DNA of 64,000 nucleotides from Candidatus Ozemobacteraceae bacterium (GTDB lineage: Bacteria > Muiribacteriota > Ozemobacteria > Ozemobacterales > Ozemobacteraceae). Position 1 is the first letter of the stretch; each line of letters opens with the position of its first letter. Position numbers and translations under genes: made by a program. The notes under the pieces were generated by a model, which did not search any database, had not been told where the DNA came from, and saw nothing but the letters and a program-made list of their open reading frames with translations. Positions 16,778 through 24,631 of the stretch are shown piece by piece. The stretch lies in the NCBI GenBank assembly GCA_035373905.1, contig DAOSOK010000017.1, positions 1-64,000 on the forward strand, given 5' to 3'.

Positions 16778-17872
16778 ATGGATGATACACTCATCGGGAT
16801 GATGAATCTCGCCGTGCCCAAAACAGCCGTTCTGGAGCTGACCTTCCGGTGCAATCACCAGTGCGTGTTTTGCTCCGTGCCGTGGGACAACCCGGCCGGG
16901 GAATACGCCCGCGAAGCCGAGATGACGGCCGCGGACTGGATCTCCTGCATCGATGCGCTCGCCGCCCGCGGGGTGACGGGGATCGCGCTTTCCGGCGGGG
17001 AGCCGTTTCTGAAGGACGGCTGCGATGAGATTCTCGACCATCTGCGCGGAGCCCGCGCCCGGTATCCGGTGTTCGATGCGGCAGGAAAGCTCGTCGGCAC
17101 CGAAGAAAAGCCCTTCTACGTGACCCTCATCACGAACGGCCGGCTGGTCACGCCCGAACGAGCCGCGGCCGTGCGCGACGTGGTGAAGGCGGTCGTGGTG
17201 AGCCTGCCCGGGCTCTCCACCTATGCCGAGCATACCGGCGGCGGCGACCCGGAACGGGCGCTCGCGGCCCTGCGGGCGTTCGATGCCGCCGGGGTTCCGA
17301 CCGTCGTCAGCGTCTGCGTCACGACACGCAACCTGCCGGAACTGTTCGAGACGATCGCGACGGGCTTTCTGAACGGCGGCCGTCAGCTGCTGCTGAACCG
17401 GTTTCTGCCGGGCGGCCGGGGAACCGGCCGGAACGATCTCTGCCTGAACAGGGCCCAGCTGACGGAGATGCTGCAGACCGCCGAACATGCCTGCCGTGAG
17501 GCGAACACCTACGGCTCGATCGGCACCGAACTGCCGAAATGCGTCATCGAGGCCGAATACCGGATGCTCACGATCGGAACCCGCTGTTCGGGCGGCGTGG
17601 ATTTCTTCGCGATCGACCCGGCGGGCCGCGTGCGGCCGTGCAACCACTCGCCGGTCCATCTCGGCACCTGGCGCGACCTTTCCGCCGCCATCGCCACGCC
17701 CTACTGGCAGCGGTTCAAGACGAAACGATATTTGCCCGAATCCTGCCGCGGGTGCGGCGAGGCGCTTGACTGCGACGCCGGCTGCCGCGAGGCCGCGCAC
17801 ATCGCGGGCGGCTCGCTCGACTCACCCGACCCGCTGCTGATCGAAGCGGGCGTGAGGAATCGTCACTCCTGA
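16778..17872 (+). CDS. Radical SAM protein with SPASM-like C-terminus
   Basis: 364 residues from ATG 16778, preceded by AAAAGGAAGC. TFRCNHQCVFC gives the CxxxCxxC cluster that binds the SAM-cleaving 4Fe-4S centre, and ALSGGEPFL is the GGE motif. The C-terminal part has Cys residues in IGTRCSGG, VRPCNHSPV and ESCRGCGEALDCDAGCREA, a SPASM/Twitch-type pattern for auxiliary clusters. SPASM enzymes commonly modify peptides or act in cofactor maturation. No precursor peptide is evident nearby, so the substrate is unknown. The 3' end overlaps the convergent ATPase gene by 10 nt. Confidence 0.88.
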   Translation: MDDTLIGMMNLAVPKTAVLELTFRCNHQCVFCSVPWDNPAGEYAREAEMTAADWISCIDALAARGVTGIALSGGEPFLKDGCDEILDHLRGARARYPVFDAAGKLVGTEEKPFYVTLITNGRLVTPERAAAVRDVVKAVVVSLPGLSTYAEHTGGGDPERALAALRAFDAAGVPTVVSVCVTTRNLPELFETIATGFLNGGRQLLLNRFLPGGRGTGRNDLCLNRAQLTEMLQTAEHACREANTYGSIGTELPKCVIEAEYRMLTIGTRCSGGVDFFAIDPAGRVRPCNHSPVHLGTWRDLSAAIATPYWQRFKTKRYLPESCRGCGEALDCDAGCREAAHIAGGSLDSPDPLLIEAGVRNRHS

Positions 17873-18444
17873 CCGTCGCCGACGCACCCGGCCGCATGCA
17901 TATATAACGTGCGAAATGCTTCACGCATGTTGCCTCCGTGAGCCCGGAACACCTGCACCGGATCGATCCCGTCGCAGGCGTTTCCCGAGAGGCGGGCGAC
18001 GAAGTCGCCGAACAAGGTCTCGCACGCCGGACACGCGCGCAGCGTGGGCAGCAGTCCCGTTCCATGCGACGTAACGACGATGGCCCCGGCTCGGCGGGTA
18101 CGCCATCGGAAAAAGAGCCACTGGAGCATCGACAGTTGTTCGGCCCCGTCGAGCAAGACAGCGTCGGTTCCGGTCACTTCGCCGGCCAGGCCATCCAAGA
18201 GGGTTTTCCAATCGGCCTGGCGGCGGTTCAGCCTGATGAATCGCGGTCGCAGGCCCATCCGGCAAAGATACGGGGCGAGGTCTTCGAGGAGGGTGGTCTT
18301 GCCGACCCCTTCGGGCCCGACGAGCGCTCCGCGCCGGCCGTGTGCGTGAAACCGCGCAAACAGGTCGTCCCACTCGGCGGCCGGCATTTCATATCGCAGG
18401 GATTCGATGCGGTCCGAGCGGAAGGGATTCTCGCGGGCGAGCAT
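17863..18444 (-). CDS. Small AAA-type ATPase
   Basis: 193 residues. GPEGVGKTT is the Walker A loop and DAVLLDGAEQ the likely Walker B strand; VVTSHGTGLLP resembles a sensor-1 region. The fold resembles the compact ATPase core of ExeA/TniB-like or DnaA-like proteins, but the family is not certain. The start overlaps the preceding stop as TGATG, so translation is coupled to the 123-residue gene. It is third in the DUF3592 operon and convergent with the radical SAM gene. Role unknown; it may energise or regulate the membrane protein encoded upstream. Confidence 0.7.
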   Translation of the reverse strand: MLARENPFRSDRIESLRYEMPAAEWDDLFARFHAHGRRGALVGPEGVGKTTLLEDLAPYLCRMGLRPRFIRLNRRQADWKTLLDGLAGEVTGTDAVLLDGAEQLSMLQWLFFRWRTRRAGAIVVTSHGTGLLPTLRACPACETLFGDFVARLSGNACDGIDPVQVFRAHGGNMREAFRTLYMHAAGCVGDGQE

Positions 18445-18815
18445 CAGGACGTTGTTCCGAGCAGGATTTCCCGGCGATCGGGTGCCAGAACGAACTCGGC
18501 CCGCTCTCCGACCGTTTCCTCGTCCGCCACCAGTTCGACGGCCCACGTCACCGAGATCAGTTTCCCGGAAAAGCTGTAGGGTCCGTCTGGCAGGTGAAAC
18601 GCGAACGCTTCTTCCCCGTCGGGTGACGGATGGGCGACAATCCGTCGCTCGACCACACCGACGTCGCGGGTGCCGCGGCCCCGGGTGTACCAGAACAGCC
18701 GGATTTCGAGCTTCCCGGGAACGGTCGCCAGATTCCAGGCAGCCCGGCCTCGCAGCTGTTCGCCTGGTTTCAGGCCCGTTCCTGGTATTTCAAGATGAAT
18801 GGTCGGCTCAGGCAT
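18444..18815 (-). CDS. Uncharacterised beta-rich protein
   Basis: 123 residues, no signal peptide. The pattern GTGLKPGEQLRGRAAWNL followed by strands such as KLEIRLFWYTRGRG and GPYSFSGKLISVTWAVELV resembles an arrestin-like or immunoglobulin-like beta sandwich. It starts 8 nt inside the end of the DUF3592 gene and ends inside the start of the ATPase gene, so the three are coupled. A soluble partner of the membrane protein is a reasonable inference. Confidence 0.6.
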   Translation of the reverse strand: MPEPTIHLEIPGTGLKPGEQLRGRAAWNLATVPGKLEIRLFWYTRGRGTRDVGVVERRIVAHPSPDGEEAFAFHLPDGPYSFSGKLISVTWAVELVADEETVGERAEFVLAPDRREILLGTTS

Positions 18816-20490
18816 CGCCGGAATTCTCCTGCTCTGCGGGCAGCGGCAGAATCGTCAGTTCGAACCGCTCGCCGAGGTCTGGCCAGCGGGGGATCTCACC
18901 GGTCACGACCAGTTCCCAGACGATCTTGTTGTTCGGGGCGTCGAAGGAGTGCATCGAGTTGCGGGGAATGGCGAAAACGGCTTTTCCCGACGAGAACTCG
19001 CGCGGGTCCTCCGATTCGAACACGATCTGCCGGAAGAAGACTTCCGTGTCCGTCACCGTGGAGGTGCCTCGTCGGTAGGTCGCAGCTTCGGATGCTTCGA
19101 TGCCGAGAAGAAACTTTCGAATGCGCCCGGCCCGGCCGTGCAGACGCCATTTCAGCCTGATCTCGCCGCCCAGCGGAACGGCCGACGCCCCCACGGCGAT
19201 CTCGATGCGCGGGTTGAAATACGCCAGCGCCGTGTAGATGACATATCCCGCCATGCCGAGACCGACCAGGAAAAACGGCGTCATGAAGACCGCCATGAAC
19301 CACTCCGGCCGGCCTTTTTGAAAGCTCTGGAGAATCTCGGAGGCGGGAATCGTCAGGATGCCGTTCCAGAGCAGGCAGATGCCGATGCTGACGGCGACGC
19401 GAAGCCCCGGGCCGATTTTGGAATGCAGTATGACAGGCCCGCCGGCCGGGTGGATTGCGGTTCTGCCTCGGGGAAGGCAGGCCGAAGCGGCCGGGGCCTC
19501 GCCCCGATAGAGGAGCAGGCCGGCGGAGCCGACCATGAAAAACAAGAGGGGAATCAGCCCGGGCAGCAGGTTTCCCGACGCTTCGCGGGTCAGCACGGCT
19601 TCGCGCGGCTGATCCGGATTAATCAGACAGGTCGTCCGATGCCCCGCGGGATGCTTGTTCACGATGGCCTGCTTCGACAGGTATCCGCCGCTCGATCCCT
19701 GAAAGAAGTCGTATCTGTTCGACTTGTATGGGCGGCCGTTCCATTCGTAAGAATATAGAATGTTCACGCTGTAGGTGTCGCCGTCGTCACCCGAATGCGT
19801 CCGAACCTGGCTCTGCAAGACGGTGCAGGGAACGCGCTTCCAGGAGGCGCTTCGATGGATGTTTATAGCCGGCACCACGAAAAGCGACCAGCCGATTCCC
19901 ATGCCGACCAGGGCGAACACCCCGAACAACAGCCGAACGGCCCACGGCGGGAGCGTCCGGGACGAGGTTGACGAGATTGGTGCCGTCTCTTTCCCGTCGT
20001 CGGTCCGGCCGCCCCGCATGACGCCGAGCCCGATCGCCACGAAGATCAGCGGGAACAGCGCAATCAGGATCGTCCAGGGCGAGCCGTGCCGGAGCACCGC
20101 CTGCGCGGGATCGCCGGGATCGACGCGGCAGAAGGCGGCGTTTCCTGCGGGAAAGGCGTCCAACAGCTCCTGGGCGTCCGCGTAGTCGTCTTCGATCACC
20201 TCCGTCGGGGCGACCCTGTCGGAGATGTAGGGTTTGCCGCCGAACTCGTAGGAATACCGGATGCGGGGCCGGAACGAGAAGCCGCCCTGGTGGTCGGAGG
20301 CTTCCTCGATCCGGCCGTCGATGATCGTGCAGGGCGTTTTCTCCCAGAATCGCGTGCGGTTTTCCTGGATCCACGTCCAGGTGAGGACCCCGCAGGCCGC
20401 CAGACCGAGCGCGCAAAACACGAAACCGAACAACGCCTGGAAGCAGGAAACGCCGCGGCGACGGCCCGGCCCCGGATTCGTTCGCTGCAT
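18808..20490 (-). CDS. Membrane protein with two DUF3592 domains
   Basis: 560 residues from ATG 20490, with AGAGGAG eight nt upstream; an ATG at 20514 lacks a site. Two similar modules each have a membrane helix, WxxxPCTxxxxxI, RYSYEFGGKPYxSDR or LYSYEWNGRPYKSNR, a Pro-Ala-Gly turn, and a second membrane helix. These are tandem DUF3592 domains (about 45-165 and 190-345). Two further hydrophobic segments follow (about 375-450), then a soluble beta-rich C-terminus of about 110 residues resembling the small protein encoded next. DUF3592 has no known function. First gene of a three-gene coupled operon. Confidence 0.8.
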   Translation of the reverse strand: MQRTNPGPGRRRGVSCFQALFGFVFCALGLAACGVLTWTWIQENRTRFWEKTPCTIIDGRIEEASDHQGGFSFRPRIRYSYEFGGKPYISDRVAPTEVIEDDYADAQELLDAFPAGNAAFCRVDPGDPAQAVLRHGSPWTILIALFPLIFVAIGLGVMRGGRTDDGKETAPISSTSSRTLPPWAVRLLFGVFALVGMGIGWSLFVVPAINIHRSASWKRVPCTVLQSQVRTHSGDDGDTYSVNILYSYEWNGRPYKSNRYDFFQGSSGGYLSKQAIVNKHPAGHRTTCLINPDQPREAVLTREASGNLLPGLIPLLFFMVGSAGLLLYRGEAPAASACLPRGRTAIHPAGGPVILHSKIGPGLRVAVSIGICLLWNGILTIPASEILQSFQKGRPEWFMAVFMTPFFLVGLGMAGYVIYTALAYFNPRIEIAVGASAVPLGGEIRLKWRLHGRAGRIRKFLLGIEASEAATYRRGTSTVTDTEVFFRQIVFESEDPREFSSGKAVFAIPRNSMHSFDAPNNKIVWELVVTGEIPRWPDLGERFELTILPLPAEQENSGDA

Positions 20491-20631
20491 CGGCGTCTCC
20501 TCTTCCGTTCGCATGTTTCATCATCTTCATATCACAAACAGGGCAAAGAGAGAATGGCCCCTCCTCGGCTCATATGTCAGGCGACAGACATCTCGATTCG
20601 ACTATGTTGTATACAGACAGATATAATACAG

Positions 20632-20736
20632 CCGTTCGCCCTGAGCCTCTCGAAGGGCGGAGCGTTCGTGCTTCGACAGGCTCAGCACGGACGGTGTCAG
20701 AGATGCCATCCGTGTCATCTGCGGATTGGCTCCAAA
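20632..20736. repeat. Dispersed two-hairpin element, copy 1
   Basis: Two adjacent hairpins, one built on CCCTGAGCC..CGAAGGGCG and one on GTGCTTCGACAGGCTCAGCAC, are followed by a GCAGAT-type motif (CATCTGCGGAT). Related copies lie at 21492, 36796, 50283 and 57703. It occupies the gap between the divergent DUF3592 and 183-residue genes, which otherwise holds only a promoter. Confidence 0.85.
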
Positions 20737-20754
20737 ACGAAATCGTGATAGAAT
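20726..20754 (+). promoter_or_regulatory. Sigma-70-type promoter of the 183-residue secreted protein gene
   Basis: TTGGCT (20726-20731), a 17-bp spacer and TAGAAT (20749-20754) lie 63 bp before the start codon. The -35 overlaps the end of repeat copy 1. Confidence 0.55.
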
Positions 20755-20817
20755 CGGGCCTGCGATGTCGGAGCGGTCGAAGAGTTCCGGCGAAACATCG
20801 TTCACAAGGAGCGTGTC

Positions 20818-21369
20818 ATGAAGCGTTTTGCATTCGTTCTGATGGCTGTTCTGGCCGCCGCGACGGCGTTTGCCGCCGAGATGGTCGACAACCCGGCGTA
20901 CGGCATCTGGTCGAAGTTCAAGGTCGGGGCCGAGCTGAAATACAAGCAGGTGTCGGAAGTGTCGAACATGAAGACCGAGAGCGAGATCACCTACAGGCTT
21001 CTCGAAGTGACCCCCGAAAAGGTCGTCGTGGAGATGGGCGGCGTCACCGTCGTCGCCGGCAACAAGATGGAGATGCCAGCGACGAAGATGGATTACCCGG
21101 CCAAAATCGAGAACACGCGGGTTGATCCGAAGCTGGCCGAGATGGTCAAGGCCGACGCGAAGACCACCGAGGAGCAGGTCACGGTCCCGGCCGGCAGCTT
21201 CACGTGTAAGGTCGTCGAGTCGACGGTGAACCAGCAGGGCGCGGAAGTGGCGACGAAGATCTGGGCTTCCGACGAGGTGCCCGGCAGTCTCGTGAAGATG
21301 GTCACCACCATGACCGTCCCGATGAAGAGCGTCACGACGATGGAGCTGGTCGAGAAGAAGCTGCCCTGA
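20818..21369 (+). CDS. Secreted protein of unknown function
   Basis: 183 residues. A clear Sec signal peptide (MKRFAFVLMAVLAAATAFAA) is followed by a beta-rich domain: EITYRLLEVTPEKVVVEMGG, VTVPAGSFTCKVVESTV, ATKIWASDEVPGSLVKMV. The last motif (conversion of a measured quantity, then V-P-G-L-V) resembles periplasmic DUF3108-like beta-barrel domains, but I cannot assign a family. AAGGAG precedes the ATG. It is a single-gene unit with its own promoter and a strong terminator. Confidence 0.75.
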   Translation: MKRFAFVLMAVLAAATAFAAEMVDNPAYGIWSKFKVGAELKYKQVSEVSNMKTESEITYRLLEVTPEKVVVEMGGVTVVAGNKMEMPATKMDYPAKIENTRVDPKLAEMVKADAKTTEEQVTVPAGSFTCKVVESTVNQQGAEVATKIWASDEVPGSLVKMVTTMTVPMKSVTTMELVEKKLP

Positions 21370-21389
21370 TACGAATTCTGAAACCGATG

Positions 21390-21424
21390 AAAAACCCCTT
21401 CCGGGTCTCCGGGAGGGGTTTTTC
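21390..21424 (+). terminator. Rho-independent terminator
   Basis: AAAAACCCCTTCC pairs with GGGAGGGGTTTTT around a short loop, ending in a T-run. It lies 21 nt after the stop of the secreted-protein gene and, being nearly symmetrical with an A-run, may also work on the other strand for the S9 peptidase side. Confidence 0.9.
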
Positions 21425-21491
21425 CGTGGAGCTGACGGAAATCTCTTCTTCTTCTTCTTGATTTCTGCATGACGAAAGCCAGTTTTGCGTT

Positions 21492-21560
21492 CCCGTTCGT
21501 GCTGAGCCTGTCGAAGCACGAGTGGCTCTCGCCCTTCGACAAGCTCAGGGCGAATGGGCG
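21492..21560. repeat. Dispersed two-hairpin element, copy 2
   Basis: TTCGTGCTGAGCCTGTCGAA continues into GCACGA, then GCCCTTCGACAAGCTCAGGG continues into CGAA. The two hairpins are in the opposite order to copy 1, so the element is inverted. It lies between the terminator of the secreted-protein gene and the end of the convergent S9 peptidase gene. Confidence 0.85.
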
Positions 21561-21607
21561 AATTTGATTCGGCGGGACTCAATAAGCTGTTTCCCGTGAC
21601 GATCGCT

Positions 21608-23746
21608 TCAAGGTCGGGCTTTTCCCTGTTTCGGGGCCGGCGGTTTTTCCATTCCCGGTTTCAGCCAGCGGTCGAACCAGTCGAGGATCTGGCGCAGGCG
21701 GTGGATGCGGAGATCGGCGGGGCCTGTGCGGCTCATGCCGTGGCTGGTCGAGGACGGGTAGCGCACCAGGCGGCTCGGGACGCCGCGCAGCTGGAGGGCG
21801 GTGAAGAGCTGCTCCGCCTGCTCGATGCTGCAGCGCAGGTCTCCCTCGCTGTGGATGAAGAGCGTCGGGGTTTCGATCGCGCCGGCGTATTTCAGCGGAC
21901 TCTGGTTCCACAGCTCTTCCGGGCGATCCCAGGCGTTGCCGGGCCAGTAGGAGTCGGGAACGGTTGGGTAGTCGCTGGTGCCGGCCATGCTGACGAGGTT
22001 GCTGACGCAGCGGTCCGAGACGGCGGCGGCGAACGCGTCGGTGTGGCCGATGATCCAGTTCGTCATGTAGCCGCCGTAGCTGCCGCCCAGCACGCCCATG
22101 CGCTTCGTGTCGACGTAGACGCGCCTGCGCATCCAGTCGATGACGGCCTGCAGATCCTGCCAGTCGGCGTTTCCCCAGTCGCCGCAGATCCGGTCGGCGA
22201 ACGCCTCGCCGTAGCCCTTGCTGCCTCGGGGGTTGCTGAAGACGACGACGTAGCCGGCGGCTGCGAGCGCCTGGAATTCGTGGAAGAACCGGCCGCCATA
22301 CTGGGCGTGCGGGCCGCCGTGGATCTCGAGCAGAGCCGGGTATTTCCTTCCGCTCTCGAAACCGACCGGCTTCATGACCCAGAGCTGGACGGGGGTCCCG
22401 TCGGCGGACTCGACCCAGTGCGTCTCGGGCTTCGACAGAAGGGCTCCCGAGAGGAGGTCGTGGTTGAAGCGGGTCAGGGGGCGCGCGGAAAGAGCCCCGT
22501 CGGCGGAGTGTATTCCTATTGCTATATCATCAAGATCGAGCGGACTGCCGCGCCGCATGGCGATTTTGGTCCCGTCGGCCGAAAAGCCGCCGAACGAAGC
22601 CTGGTCGGGGCCGTCGGTGAGCCATTCCAGCTCCCCGCCGCCGATCGGCACGCGGGCGAGCCGCCGCGTTCCCTCGACGCCGGCCTCGAACCAGATCGAC
22701 CGTGAGTCGGGCGTCCAGTGGAACACCGGCATGAAATCGGCTTCGCGCGTGTCGCTCAGGACCGCCGACTCGAGACACACGTCGGCGCCCTCGGTCACGC
22801 AACGCTGGGCGCCGGTGCGGGGATCGACGACGAACAGGTGCTGGTTCACCGCGCGCCAGACTTCCTGCCGGCCCATCGTGCCCGAAAAGGCGATCAGGGT
22901 GCCGTCCGGCGACCAGGCGACGCCGTTGCGCATTCCGTCGGTCTGGCCGGGAAGGGGCCTGGCGCGGCCGCTCTTCGCGTCGACGATGACCAGTCGGGTT
23001 TTCCAGGGTTTCGTGAACGCGTCGGGGTCCTGGTTGGCGACGACGACCAGCTCGCGGCCGTCGGGCGACCAGTCGAAACTGCCGATGCCGAGCGGCGCCC
23101 GGTCGAACAGTTTCCGGTGCGTGCCGTTCGCGGCGTCGACGATGAAGAGAAAATAGCGTGAAGTATTGAAATACCCGTCCCCGTCGAGGCGGTACCAGAG
23201 ATTATCCAGCGTGCGGGGCGGTGTGCTGAGCCCCCTCGTTTCCCGGTCCTTGCGGGCCTTCTCGGTCCAGTCGGGGTCCTGCTCGCGGAACGAGACGGCG
23301 ATGCTGCGTCCGTCGGGCGACCATCGGAACTCGCCGATCGAGCCTTCGGGGAAGTTCGTGAGCTGGAGGGCTTCGCCGCCCAGTCGCGGGATCATCCAGA
23401 TCTGCTGGAGGGACTTGTCGCGGCCGCTGAGGAAGGCGATGTGGCGGCCGTCGGGAGAGAACCTGCCGTGGCCGTCCTTGCCGCCGGTCGTGAACTGGCG
23501 CGGCGCGGAGCGACCGTCTGTGGCGACCGTCCAGAGGTTCGCGACGGTCTTGTTCTCGTCGTCGACGTGGCGTCTCGTGAAGAGAATCGTGTCGCCCTCT
23601 GGGGCGATGCGGCAATCTTCGACCAGGACGAACCGCGCCAAGTCCTCCGGGGTCAGCGGCTTTCCAGCGGCGGCCTTTCCGGATGCGATTTTGCTCCCTC
23701 GCGCATTCTTTCGGCCCCCGGAAACGGTTGTTTTTCTGACGGGCAT
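21608..23746 (-). CDS. S9 family prolyl oligopeptidase / acylaminoacyl-peptidase-like
   Basis: 712 residues from ATG 23746, preceded by AAAGGGGAC; an upstream ATG at 23776 has no site. The N-terminal two-thirds is a WD40-like propeller with repeated FSPDGRHIAF, WSPDGRSIAV, WSPDGTLIAF. The C-terminal alpha/beta-hydrolase domain has the triad: Ser in GGSYGGYMTNW, Asp in HSEGDLRCSIEQ, His in STSHGMSRTG, and HGGPHAQYGG forms the oxyanion region. No signal peptide; a Lys/Ala-rich N-terminus suggests a cytosolic enzyme. It should cleave short peptides from the N-terminal side or after acylated residues; substrate preference is unknown. Confidence 0.92.
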   Translation of the reverse strand: MPVRKTTVSGGRKNARGSKIASGKAAAGKPLTPEDLARFVLVEDCRIAPEGDTILFTRRHVDDENKTVANLWTVATDGRSAPRQFTTGGKDGHGRFSPDGRHIAFLSGRDKSLQQIWMIPRLGGEALQLTNFPEGSIGEFRWSPDGRSIAVSFREQDPDWTEKARKDRETRGLSTPPRTLDNLWYRLDGDGYFNTSRYFLFIVDAANGTHRKLFDRAPLGIGSFDWSPDGRELVVVANQDPDAFTKPWKTRLVIVDAKSGRARPLPGQTDGMRNGVAWSPDGTLIAFSGTMGRQEVWRAVNQHLFVVDPRTGAQRCVTEGADVCLESAVLSDTREADFMPVFHWTPDSRSIWFEAGVEGTRRLARVPIGGGELEWLTDGPDQASFGGFSADGTKIAMRRGSPLDLDDIAIGIHSADGALSARPLTRFNHDLLSGALLSKPETHWVESADGTPVQLWVMKPVGFESGRKYPALLEIHGGPHAQYGGRFFHEFQALAAAGYVVVFSNPRGSKGYGEAFADRICGDWGNADWQDLQAVIDWMRRRVYVDTKRMGVLGGSYGGYMTNWIIGHTDAFAAAVSDRCVSNLVSMAGTSDYPTVPDSYWPGNAWDRPEELWNQSPLKYAGAIETPTLFIHSEGDLRCSIEQAEQLFTALQLRGVPSRLVRYPSSTSHGMSRTGPADLRIHRLRQILDWFDRWLKPGMEKPPAPKQGKARP

Positions 23747-24099
23747 GGTTCGTCCCCTTTCGGTTGTCTTCGACAAGGGTAACCCACGCCCCGGTATCCC
23801 ACAAGACCGTGAATTGCGGCTGGAAAGCTTCGGAGCGCATCCGCAGATGAAGGGCGAATGAAGAACAGAAGGTTTTCAGAATTCCATCTGCGTCACCTGC
23901 GGATCGGATTTCGTGATGGTCCAGAGGTGCGTCTTCACCACGGCATGGGCCGGGATGGTCGAAAAACCGGCACCCGGGTTGGTGAAAATCCGGCGAACGG
24001 CTGGGTTCCCGGGTGAACGAAAGCTGTACAAGCCTGTTCCCCGGTGGCAAGGGTATTGCGTGGGGAGGACAGACGCTGATATTCAAAGAGGAGAAACGA
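23747..24099. other. Intergenic region with GCAGAT motifs and a possible structured RNA leader
   Basis: No gene is supported here. Two GCAGAT-type motifs (CATCCGCAGATGAAGG near 23840; CATCTGCGTCACCTGCGGAT near 23887-23906) lie on the peptidase side. From 23971 to 24015, CACCCGGG pairs perfectly with CCCGGGTG and encloses CCGGC/GCTGG and GGTGAAAATCC. This could fold in the 5' leader of the 128-residue gene. Confidence 0.4.
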
Positions 24100-24486
24100 A
24101 TGAAACGGTTTGTGCTGGTTCTTCTTGCGGTCGTCCTGTTTTCGCCGGTCATGTGCGCGTGGGCCATCGATGCGCAGAAGCTCGAGAAAGACATGTGGAG
24201 CTTCGCCGCCATCACCGCGTATCTCGACGTCGTCATGCATCCCGGCGTGCCGCACCACACCCCGGGGACCATGGCCCGGATCGGTGAGAAGCTCGACGAG
24301 CTCGATGCCGTGAAGAAAAGTATATATAATGCTATTCAGTCAGCCGGCTCGATGGCCGAGCTCGACCAGGCGCGGGGCGTCGTCGACGGTTTCAAAAAGA
24401 TGCACGGCTTCGAAAAGGATGTGGGCCATTTCGTCGGCCGCTGGGTCGAGGAGCGTGCGAAGTTCCTCGAAACGCAGGGCGGCTGA
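24100..24486 (+). CDS. Small secreted helical protein
   Basis: 128 residues from ATG 24100 with AAGAGGAG upstream. A signal peptide (MKRFVLVLLAVVLFSPVMCAWA) is followed by a helical, His/Lys/Glu-rich domain (DAQKLEKDMWSFAAITAYLD, then KMHGFEKDVGHFVGRWVEER). No family recognised; it should be periplasmic. Codons 73-82 are abruptly AT-rich (AGT ATA TAT AAT GCT ATT), unlike the rest of the gene. It is a single-gene unit ending at a strong terminator. Confidence 0.7.
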   Translation: MKRFVLVLLAVVLFSPVMCAWAIDAQKLEKDMWSFAAITAYLDVVMHPGVPHHTPGTMARIGEKLDELDAVKKSIYNAIQSAGSMAELDQARGVVDGFKKMHGFEKDVGHFVGRWVEERAKFLETQGG

Positions 24487-24499
24487 AGCCGTTCTGCCT

Positions 24500-24546
24500 G
24501 CGAATCCCTCCGAAGCCGCACCGCTTCGGGGGGATTCGCGCTTTTT
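24500..24546 (+). terminator. Rho-independent terminator
   Basis: GCGAATCCCTCCGAAGC pairs with GCTTCGGGGGGATTCGC (17-bp stem, one wobble pair, 6-nt loop), followed by GCTTTTTC. Lies 13 nt after the stop of the 128-residue secreted-protein gene. Confidence 0.95.
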
Positions 24547-24631
24547 CTTGACCTGAAGACGAGCATGGCATATCGTGACGGTGAGTCGCGGCGATTGGAA
24601 AGAGAAGGCCGCGCGGGGAGATGCCAGGGGA

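Noticed and set aside
20602..21582. 326-residue minus-strand frame over the secreted-protein gene
   Set aside because: It runs through two repeat elements and a terminator, has no motif, and opposes a gene with signal peptide, promoter and terminator.
23971..24015. Cobalamin riboswitch
   Set aside because: Only the GGTGAAAATCC string fits; the B12 box and the rest of the core are missing, so I report only a possible structured leader.
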